Program-made: the position numbers and the translations under genes
In this document: positions 1 to 6,008 of the stretch, one piece after another
Numbering within the stretch: position 1 is the stretch's first letter
Layout of the letters: every line of letters begins with the position of its first letter
From: an uncultured Eubacteriales bacterium
Lineage (GTDB): Bacteria; Bacillota; Clostridia; UBA1381; UMGS1253
Direction of reading: 5' to 3'
Length of the DNA: 20,571 nucleotides
Assembly: GCA_900550065.1 (NCBI GenBank)
Contig: URQR01000015.1
Span: forward strand, 1 to 20,571
The notes under the pieces: model-generated
What the model saw: the letters and a program-made list of their open reading frames with translations, nothing else
What the model was told of the DNA's origin: nothing
Databases searched by the model: none

Positions 1-2
1 CG

Positions 3-785
3 GTCAATGAAACTATTTCTGTATTTAAGCCTGTAGAAAACTATTTTGATCGTAGTCATTCTGCTATTTCTTTGCTTGGAACATTTAATGTGCGAGATAA
101 AAATGGAAATGATATAACCTCTAACTTTACTCCTAGGCTGAAAAGCTTATTAGTGTTGTTAATCCTTTATACAGAAAAAAGTGAAAAGGGGATTTTGACG
201 TTGAAAGTGACTGATATGCTCTGGTCGGATAAGGATGAAGTTTCAGCAAGAAATAACAGGAATGTAACATTGCGTAAACTACGTGTATTATTAGAAGAAG
301 TGGGTGATGTCGAAGTAATGAGTGATGGTGGATTTCTTAGGATTATATGGAATGAGAATGTATTCTGTGACTATTGTACTGCCTTGCATTGTATGGAACT
401 CTTTCAAAGAAATGCTGGTCAAAAAGATGAAGCGCTTCTGAATCAGATATTAGAATTATTACTTTATGGGCCGTTACTCTCCAATACGATTGTGGACTGG
501 TTAGATGAGTTTAAGGATGCTTATTCAAGTCTTTCTATTGATTTGCTTAGAAATCTGCTAGATATTGAATACCAAAAGAAGGATCATGAGATGGTTTTGC
601 GCATTACTGATATTATGTTCTTGCATGATCCACTGAATGAAGAAGCATTGTCTGCTAAGTGCTCCGTGCTATTTTTGGAAGGGAAAAAAGGAATAGCTAA
701 GAGTGTTTATGATAGATTTTGTAAAGAGTATAAAGATTCCCTAGGGGAAGATTACAAAATACCACTCTCCAAATTATGTGAATAA
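3..785 (+). CDS. SARP/BTAD-type transcriptional regulator, C-terminal part (5' end outside window)
   Basis: The reading frame is open from base 3 and its start lies upstream of the window, so this is a C-terminal fragment of about 260 residues. TTG at 72 is an internal codon, not a convincing start. Residues about 24-120 look like an OmpR/SARP winged helix: LLGTFNV, then DKNGNDITSNFTPRLKSLL, then LWSDKDEVSARNNRNVTLRKLR and a wing ending GGFLRI. Residues about 125-255 are helical and resemble a bacterial transcriptional activation (BTAD/TPR-like) domain. The phrase pattern NGNDIT..FTP..K.LL..ILY and SARNNR is one I associate with large Bacteroidota regulators, which carry sensor repeats upstream; that is recall, not a search. 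Base composition is strongly AT-rich, unlike the right part of the window. Target genes are unknown. A strong terminator follows directly. Confidence 0.7.
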   Translation, partial: VNETISVFKPVENYFDRSHSAISLLGTFNVRDKNGNDITSNFTPRLKSLLVLLILYTEKSEKGILTLKVTDMLWSDKDEVSARNNRNVTLRKLRVLLEEVGDVEVMSDGGFLRIIWNENVFCDYCTALHCMELFQRNAGQKDEALLNQILELLLYGPLLSNTIVDWLDEFKDAYSSLSIDLLRNLLDIEYQKKDHEMVLRITDIMFLHDPLNEEALSAKCSVLFLEGKKGIAKSVYDRFCKEYKDSLGEDYKIPLSKLCE

Positions 786-804
786 TCCCAATTTACTTAA
801 AATT

Positions 805-842
805 AAGCGTTTAATTGAAAAAATTAAGCGCTTTTTTATTTT
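805..842 (+). terminator. Rho-independent terminator of the BTAD regulator
   Basis: A 12-bp stem (805-816 with 822-833, one G-U pair) has a GAAAA loop and is followed by a T-rich run. It lies 20 bases after the regulator stop codon. Confidence 0.85.
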
Positions 843-888
843 ATATTAATTTGAATTTCGATGAATAATTAATCTGGCGAGTTTACTT

Positions 889-916
889 TTGTCGATAGAA
901 ATTTACTTAATATAAT
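889..916 (+). promoter_or_regulatory. Possible sigma-A promoter upstream of the M16 remnant
   Basis: TTGTCG (889-894) and TATAAT (911-916) are separated by 16 bases. The surrounding DNA is very AT-rich, so chance matches are likely. The rest of 843-1001 shows no gene I can support. Confidence 0.3.
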
Positions 917-1001
917 GAACTAATCTAATATCAATGTCTTATGAAGAATACAAGTTAGCCTTTTGTTGAACCTACCTATATTAACTAAGGGTTTACTATT
1001 C

Positions 1002-1549
1002 ATGAAAAAAAGTTTAATTATGAAACAAATGAAAAACAATAATTTTTTAAGAAATTCATTCATTTCTTATTGACAAGATTCCTTATAGAGGATATACTGA
1101 AAGAGAAAAGTGGTTATTCATATAATATATATTCTGAGATATATAGTCATATTGATAGTTTAGAATTGTGTATTCACTTTTCAATCAAAAAGAAAAATAT
1201 ATATAAAGGTATTTATTTAATTATTCAAACGATAAGGGAAATTAAAACAAGAATATCTGAATTAGATATGTCGCTCAATAAACCTTTTTACATCGATAAT
1301 CTTTGGTTCGATTTGGAAGATACACAGATATTAAATGGACAGATTGGTTGGGAGGTATTTGCATTAAATTATGAAATGTGTACCATAGAAGAGAAAATTA
1401 AGAAGTTCGGTAACATAACAAAGGAAGATATAATAAGAGTAGCTAACACAATTTTCAAACCTATACATACATCTATTGTTGTTTTAGGAAACACAGAAAA
1501 AGTAAAAAAAGAAAGAATTCGAAAAGCTATAATTAAGGGACTTGGTTAA
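1002..1549 (+). pseudogene. Remnant of an M16 (insulinase-type) peptidase, frameshifted
   Basis: The long frame (1043-1549) matches the C-lobe of M16 peptidases: EDILKEKSGYSYNIYSEIY corresponds to the family's reiRekkGlaYsiys stretch, and IIRVANTIFKPIHTSIVVLGN to its ar.if.p..l.ivvlG block near the end. The residues expected just before it (NN.L.NSF.SR.f) are encoded in another frame, as KNNNFLRNSFIS from ATG 1002, which stops at 1071-1073. Joining the two frames near 1065-1075 restores the family order, which points to a frameshift. Neither piece contains the zinc motif HXXEH, which sits in the N-terminal part of active members. Usual members are about 400 residues; only about 180 remain. 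A non-catalytic partner subunit is an alternative, but the frame break argues for decay. Confidence 0.6.
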
Positions 1550-1560
1550 AAGCTGCTTAG

Positions 1561-1632
1561 ACGACTTTTGGAACCGTAGCGGCAGTTGCCGTTGTCGTTG
1601 TTGCAATTGTATTAATACCTGTTGGAATATAA
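1561..1632 (+). pseudogene. Short hydrophobic C-terminal remnant of an unknown gene
   Basis: The frame from 1561 to the TAA at 1630-1632 reads TTFGTVAAVAVVVVAIVLI and then PVGI, an Ala/Val-rich hydrophobic tail. A stop at 1558-1560 cuts it off from any upstream start. Such tails occur in pre-toxin regions of polymorphic toxins and in small hydrophobic peptides, but there is too little here to decide. It sits directly before the immunity-like gene, so it could be the end of a displaced toxin tip. This is weak evidence. Confidence 0.25.
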
Positions 1633-1660
1633 AATAAATATTTTTATTTGGAGATCGTAT

Positions 1661-2098
1661 ATGTGGAATAGAGTATTAGATAAAAAGGGTGTTACAGAGT
1701 TAAATAAGATTTTTGGTGGCTTTCATGACAGTTGCATTAAAGAGATGCGATATATAAGTGGTGCGTATGTGAGTGAAGATTTATCAATGTTACCGATTAA
1801 TAAAAAGAGAAATTTATACGTTATTTTTCAAAGACAAGCTGAAAATCCTGCGGTTATTGAAATTTTGTTTGAAGGAGTGAGTTGTTTACATTTATGTCCG
1901 TTAGATCAAAAATATACATGTGAGATTTTCGACTGTTATTTTGATGTTGTTGATGATACTATCTATTGGGCAGACTCAAGTGATTTTGCTATAAATCAGG
2001 AATATGACGGAACATGGGTAGCTGCCGAATCTTTATGTTGGAGAACTGCAGATGAGTACTTAGGAAACAGAATTGTATATGGAAACAATAATAATTAG
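1661..2098 (+). CDS. Hypothetical protein, possible orphan Rhs-toxin immunity protein
   Basis: This is a soluble protein of 145 residues with no signal peptide or membrane segment. I chose ATG 1661 over upstream in-frame codons because GGAG (1650-1653) lies 7 bases before it. The N-terminus has WNRVLDKKGVTELNKIFGGF and then HDSCIKEM.YISGAYV, the middle NLYVIFQRQAENPAVIEILF, and the end has a Trp-rich stretch (TWVAAESLCWR). I recall similar FHDSCIKE...SGAYV proteins as uncharacterised Firmicutes proteins often found beside Rhs or WXG toxins; no search was possible. Its place just before an orphan Rhs tip fits a leftover cytoplasmic immunity gene. It cannot easily be the partner of the downstream M23 tip, which would act outside the membrane. 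The gene is AT-rich, unlike the Rhs core that follows. Confidence 0.55.
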   Translation: MWNRVLDKKGVTELNKIFGGFHDSCIKEMRYISGAYVSEDLSMLPINKKRNLYVIFQRQAENPAVIEILFEGVSCLHLCPLDQKYTCEIFDCYFDVVDDTIYWADSSDFAINQEYDGTWVAAESLCWRTADEYLGNRIVYGNNNN

Positions 2099-2112
2099 TA
2101 ATTAATAATGTA

Positions 2113-2141
2113 TTGACAAACACCCATAAAAGGGATATACT
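2113..2141 (+). promoter_or_regulatory. Strong sigma-A promoter before the orphan Rhs tip
   Basis: TTGACA (2113-2118), a 17-base spacer and TATACT (2136-2141) form a near-consensus promoter. Expected transcription start is about 2147-2149, only about 8 bases before the ATG at 2156, leaving room for little more than AGGA (2148-2151) as a ribosome binding site. Confidence 0.6.
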
Positions 2142-2155
2142 GGCCACAGGACAGT

Positions 2156-3829
2156 ATGTCCCTTTTTGCGCGGGCGCGCTACTACGACCCGGTGACGGCG
2201 CGGTTCACGCAGGAGGACACCTACCGCGGCGACGTGATGGATGTGCGCAGCTTGAATTTGTATGCGTATTGTTACAATGACCCGGTAAATTATGTGGACC
2301 CGAGCGGGCATGACGCGGAAAGCAATATCAATTCTGCATTTAACGCATGGCGCGGCGGATATATTACATATGAACAGTATGCTGAGAATGTACGGCTAAA
2401 CGGCGGTGTGCCGGTTAGTTCTTCTTGGCAGCCGCCGCCGAAAGAGGAATGGCACGATCCTGTTTCGCTTATGCCGCCGTCTACTCCGGAGGAAACACTG
2501 GGTTCTTACAAGCCAGAGGATAATGTTGTAATCAATTCCAATGGCACACCAATTGGAATAAATGCGGAGGGGACCGGAAATGTAATTGACCGGAGTGACG
2601 CCGCGAGCTCTGTTACGAACAATAAAAATTGGAGCAGTAAGCAATGGGTTGTGGGCGAAGGCTATGGGGAGGTCTTAATAGAAAAAGAATCTGGCATGAG
2701 ACTTGTAATTTCAGGTATTACAACTGAAAACGAGCAGGTAGTTAACTCTATTATAAAGGGGTATGAGAGTGGAATTATAAGCTATGAGGAAACTTTCTTT
2801 AGCCTATTTATGCAAGGGGTAAATATTATTTTTTCACCTGGCGTGGGCGGTGGTGAAGAATCGCTTTTTATCAACGGAAATCAAGTTAATACGTGGGGAG
2901 ATGATAAAAACTTTGGGGGGCTTAGACAATTTGTTGAGGCTATATCTTCTGGGGTTGGGGCGCTTAATTCTGAGTATGTTAGACTTGAATTTGTTCGTGA
3001 ATTTGGAACGGATTATTCTGATGTATCTGCGAAATGGACTCCAGAGTACTCAATTCCAACTTTGTTAATAGGCCAAAAAGGTGAAACAAAGACTATAATG
3101 CGTTTTGTTTTTAATAATAAAAACATGAGCTATAACTGGGGTGATGTAACATTAAATGTCGTTGTGGCAGATGATAAAATTAATGGAAAATATACTAATT
3201 ATAAAAGAAAAGACAACATGTATGAGGTGCCTATTAGTAGATTTACTTATGATGATGCCGGTGGAGCAATACAGGTGGATTATAAATCTTTAGCTGGATA
3301 CATAAGTAAATATTATAAGTCCGTTAGTCTTGAGTATAAAATTTTACAGAACAGCGGGAATAGCGGGTATAATAATATGGAAACAACTGATTTCTATACA
3401 GGATATCTCAATGAATATGTAACACAAGGCTTTGGGCGCAACGGACATTCAGGCACTGTTGTGGCGTGTGTCCCTACCTCAGATTCTGCTGGAAATGGAA
3501 ATATGGTTGTAATTCAGCATAATATAAAAGGAAAAATTGTTTATTCATTTTATGGTCATATGAAGGACAACTCTATAAGTGTTAAAGTAGGACAATCTGT
3601 TAATAGTGGGGACACCATAGGAACGATGGGGAATACTGGAAATAGCACGGGTCCTCATCTTCATTTAGGAATATATACTGGCAATAATTATATGAGGAGA
3701 CCCTATGGTTATGTTAGAGACAGCAATAGAAAGAATATACCTTTTACGGGTAATAAAAAAGATTATAAGGGTTATACTTTCTATGATGCTTTGCAAGTTA
3801 TTCGAACAGGAGGAGAGATTATAGAGTAA
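2156..3829 (+). CDS. Orphan Rhs core with C-terminal M23 (LytM-like) peptidase tip
   Basis: A protein of 557 residues. Residues 4-54 are the Rhs-associated core end: LFARARYYDPVTARF, LYAYCYNDPVNYVDPSG. Full-length Rhs proteins carry many hundreds of residues of YD repeats before this, so this is a displaced 3' tip. The middle (about 55-410) is not recognised. Residues about 420-510 look like an M23 metallopeptidase, which cuts peptidoglycan cross-links: GFGRNGHSG (H431), YGHM (H468), GNTGNSTGPHLHLGI (H501, H503). The usual HxxxD first motif is shortened; no Asp lies four residues after H431, so activity is uncertain. The core is GC-rich, while from about base 2640 the gene becomes AT-rich, typical of exchanged tips. 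There is no signal peptide; native Rhs tips are delivered by the full-length protein. The start ATG 2156 has only a weak AGGA site. The next gene begins 42 bases on. Confidence 0.8.
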   Translation: MSLFARARYYDPVTARFTQEDTYRGDVMDVRSLNLYAYCYNDPVNYVDPSGHDAESNINSAFNAWRGGYITYEQYAENVRLNGGVPVSSSWQPPPKEEWHDPVSLMPPSTPEETLGSYKPEDNVVINSNGTPIGINAEGTGNVIDRSDAASSVTNNKNWSSKQWVVGEGYGEVLIEKESGMRLVISGITTENEQVVNSIIKGYESGIISYEETFFSLFMQGVNIIFSPGVGGGEESLFINGNQVNTWGDDKNFGGLRQFVEAISSGVGALNSEYVRLEFVREFGTDYSDVSAKWTPEYSIPTLLIGQKGETKTIMRFVFNNKNMSYNWGDVTLNVVVADDKINGKYTNYKRKDNMYEVPISRFTYDDAGGAIQVDYKSLAGYISKYYKSVSLEYKILQNSGNSGYNNMETTDFYTGYLNEYVTQGFGRNGHSGTVVACVPTSDSAGNGNMVVIQHNIKGKIVYSFYGHMKDNSISVKVGQSVNSGDTIGTMGNTGNSTGPHLHLGIYTGNNYMRRPYGYVRDSNRKNIPFTGNKKDYKGYTFYDALQVIRTGGEIIE

Positions 3830-3871
3830 CGATTATGGCATTTTAAAGCGGGTTAGATTGGAGATGTAAAA

Positions 3872-4873
3872 ATGAGTAAACTAAGCTATAAAATTGTATC
3901 GTTAATTTTACTCGGCGGTATTATTAGTAATGTCGTTTTTGCAAGTGAAACCAATGAAGGTGGAAGTGAGGTAAAGAGGTATTATTCACCCGACAAGAAA
4001 AACTGTATTTTAGAGTATAGTTTGGGTTTGCAGCAGGGAGATTATTTTTTAACGGCATTATCATTGAATAATGAGGATGATTTGATTTATAGTTCATATA
4101 GGTTTTTCAATGGACTCAATTCATCTATTCCGGCAGTTGCTTGGATAGATAATACATCAATATTGATATATGGGTTATATATTTATAATATTGATACAAA
4201 AGAAAAATTGGAGATTGATTTTAGTGAAATTAATTTCAAATATGAGGGGGGAGCAGAAAATAGAATTAATAATTATGCTTTAAACAATAATCATGACAAA
4301 ATCGCGTATATGTTCATAGATGAATTCAGACATGATATATATTTATATGATTTGATTCAACACAGCTTTGTATATTTATTGTCTGAAAACTATGATTTGC
4401 CATATACAGGAGGTGATTGTTACCAGTTAAATTGGCTCAATGATACAGAAATATATTTTACCGCATATCAGTCGAAATTAGTCGAGTATAATATTAGTAC
4501 GGAGCAAAAGCGTGTTAGTCATAACAATGAAGTTATACTCGTGATTAATAAAAAAATAATTAATTTTGACGTGCCGCCCATACTCGAAAACGACCGGACA
4601 CTGGTGCCGCTGCGTGCGGTGTTTGAGGCGCTGGGCGCGCAGGTGAGCTGGGACGGCGAAGCGCGTTCGATTGTGGCGGTGCGCGGGGATACGACGGTGT
4701 TTTTGCAGGTGGACGACCGGTACATGGCGGTGAACGACGAGTGGATAGCACTTGATGCGCCGCCGCGAATTGTTAGCGACCGGACGCTGATACCGCTGCG
4801 TGCGGTTGCGGATGCGTTCGGCGCGCAGGTAAGCTGGGACGGGGATACGCAGACGGTGACGATCACTTTATAA
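3872..4873 (+). CDS. Secreted protein with unknown N-terminal domain and copper-amine-oxidase-N domain; candidate partner of the M23 tip
   Basis: A protein of 333 residues; ATG 3872 has GGAG at 3860-3863. Residues 1-24 are a signal peptide, probably cleaved after VVFA. Residues about 30-225 are unrecognised; short blocks such as NNNHDKIAYMFID and LNWLNDTEIYFTAY resemble beta-propeller (TolB/WD-like) blades. Residues about 234-333 are a copper-amine-oxidase-N type domain with two internal half-repeats (NDRTLVPLRAV..ALGAQVSWDG and SDRTLIPLRAV..AFGAQVSWDG), a surface module common in Clostridia and Bacilli, unrelated to catalysis. Base composition jumps from AT-rich to GC-rich at about 4565, exactly at the domain border, so the gene is a mosaic. 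It lies 42 bases after the Rhs-M23 gene and shares its terminator. An extracytoplasmic immunity protein against a peptidoglycan hydrolase would need such export; that role is inference. Confidence 0.7.
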   Translation: MSKLSYKIVSLILLGGIISNVVFASETNEGGSEVKRYYSPDKKNCILEYSLGLQQGDYFLTALSLNNEDDLIYSSYRFFNGLNSSIPAVAWIDNTSILIYGLYIYNIDTKEKLEIDFSEINFKYEGGAENRINNYALNNNHDKIAYMFIDEFRHDIYLYDLIQHSFVYLLSENYDLPYTGGDCYQLNWLNDTEIYFTAYQSKLVEYNISTEQKRVSHNNEVILVINKKIINFDVPPILENDRTLVPLRAVFEALGAQVSWDGEARSIVAVRGDTTVFLQVDDRYMAVNDEWIALDAPPRIVSDRTLIPLRAVADAFGAQVSWDGDTQTVTITL

Positions 4874-4893
4874 AAGCCGAAAAGCAAAAAAAT

Positions 4894-4921
4894 AAAAACC
4901 CTGAGAAATCAGGGTTTTTTG
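4894..4921. terminator. Bidirectional terminator between the CuAO-N gene and the AraC gene
   Basis: An 11-bp perfect stem (4894-4904 with 4909-4919) with a GAAA tetraloop has T-runs on its right and A-runs on its left. It can therefore end both the plus-strand operon and the minus-strand araC-type gene. Confidence 0.9.
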
Positions 4922-4936
4922 TTTTGTAATATTTAC

Positions 4937-5788
4937 TTAAGCTGTGTTAAAACTACCGTTTTGCCTGCGATACGCGACAGGGGATAAGCCGGTATGCTTT
5001 TTAAAAGCCCTTGAAAAATAGTTGCTGTCTGAAAACGTCAGCTTGGCTGCAATATCTTTGACGGAAAGCTCTGTTGTGCGCAAGAGCTCCTCCGCTGCCT
5101 CCATTCGCTTTTGAATGAGATAGGCGTAGGGCGTAATGCCGTACTTAGCCTTGAATACGCGGATAAGGTACTTTTCTGTAGTATGCTCTCTTTTTGCCAA
5201 AAACTGAAGAGATGTTTCATAATAGATTTGATGTTCAATTATATTCTTAAGTTGTTCCGCTGTAGTTGCCGCCGACTGGAAGGACAAGTCGGCTGTGTTG
5301 TTAGACAGGCTGATTTTCATAATTAACTCATGAATATATAAAGCCAACCTGCACGTAGCGTCGGGTGCAGGTGAGGAACTTTGGAGGACATCGTGTATTT
5401 TAAAAATTTCATGTTCCACATCACAATGCGATATGATTACATCATCCGTTAGGTTATACGCCTCCATTAGATGATTCAATAGTCTGCCGTGCATATTGAA
5501 CCATACTTTTTCAATCTGTTCTTGGTCTGTAGAAAAATATTCTACTTCCAGCCCTTGTTTTAATATATATACATCGCCCGGCCCTGCAACATATTCGCTG
5601 CCGTTTGCCTTAATATGAATATGGCCGGACTTTAAATACTCAAAGACGTAAAAATTCAGGCAGGTATCGTGAACGTGGAAATTACGAGTTAGATTCGTAA
5701 TTCCTGCAAAATTTGCTTTTAAAAACGTGTCGCCAAAGTCCCGGTTGACGTAAAAAAACCTTTGTCCAATCTTATTAAATTTTACCAT
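4937..5788 (-). CDS. AraC/XylS-family transcriptional regulator
   Basis: A protein of 283 residues; ATG at 5788 is preceded on the minus strand by GGGGAT about 7 bases upstream. Residues about 15-150 form the cupin-like sensing domain (FHVHDTCLNFYVFEYLKSG, GPGDVYILKQG). Residues about 190-278 carry the double helix-turn-helix: SLQFLAKREHTTEKYLIRVF, then ELSVKDIAAKLTFSDSNYFS and RAFKKHTGLSPVAYRR. Such regulators bind a sugar or related ligand and usually control neighbouring carbohydrate genes. It diverges from the large secreted hydrolase, which is its most likely target. A perfect inverted repeat lies in the shared gap, on the side nearer this gene. The ligand cannot be told from sequence. 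GC content is moderate and in line with the right part of the window. Confidence 0.92.
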   Translation of the reverse strand: MVKFNKIGQRFFYVNRDFGDTFLKANFAGITNLTRNFHVHDTCLNFYVFEYLKSGHIHIKANGSEYVAGPGDVYILKQGLEVEYFSTDQEQIEKVWFNMHGRLLNHLMEAYNLTDDVIISHCDVEHEIFKIHDVLQSSSPAPDATCRLALYIHELIMKISLSNNTADLSFQSAATTAEQLKNIIEHQIYYETSLQFLAKREHTTEKYLIRVFKAKYGITPYAYLIQKRMEAAEELLRTTELSVKDIAAKLTFSDSNYFSRAFKKHTGLSPVAYRRQNGSFNTA

Positions 5789-5819
5789 AACAATTATCCC
5801 CTATGCCCGGAGCATTTTT

Positions 5820-5872
5820 ATTGTACTATACTATACGCAAGAGCAAAGCCCTTGCGTATAGTATAGTACAAT
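5820..5872. repeat. Perfect 22-bp inverted repeat with 9-base spacer in the araC/hydrolase gap
   Basis: Arms 5820-5841 and 5851-5872 are exact reverse complements. The inner part (TACGCAAG ... CTTGCGTA) resembles the terminal hairpin and tail of the two structured elements near 13540 and 15520. Read on the minus strand, the extra inner pairs are G-U and G-C with a TTT loop, so a transcript of the araC leader would form the more stable hairpin. There is no T-run after it, so it is not an ordinary terminator. An operator or an RNA hairpin are both possible. Confidence 0.85.
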
Positions 5873-6008
5873 TATATCATACATGCAAGAGACAAGAAGT
5901 GAATTTTGTACAGATTTTTGAGAATTTATGATATAGCAATATAGGACAAGATGCAATAGAATTTAATTGTATGGAGAAATTTTATTATACTATCAGGGGG
6001 AATGCGTT

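Noticed and set aside
1002..1073. Short ORF of 23 codons that could be a peptide (RiPP-like) precursor before an M16 peptidase
   Set aside because: Its C-terminal half aligns with the M16 C-lobe block that is missing from the following frame, so a frameshifted peptidase explains it better.
4519..4887. Minus-strand ORF of 122 codons opposite the CuAO-N domain
   Set aside because: It is a shadow of the GC-rich duplicated domain and runs into a bidirectional terminator.
5820..5872. Rho-independent terminator in the araC/hydrolase gap
   Set aside because: The stem is long, but no T-run follows on either strand and the flanking genes diverge, so nothing needs ending there.
5963..5991. Promoter TTAATT / TATACT close to the hydrolase start
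   Set aside because: The -35 box is poor and transcription would begin at or after the ribosome binding site, so the real promoter is probably further upstream and was not identified.
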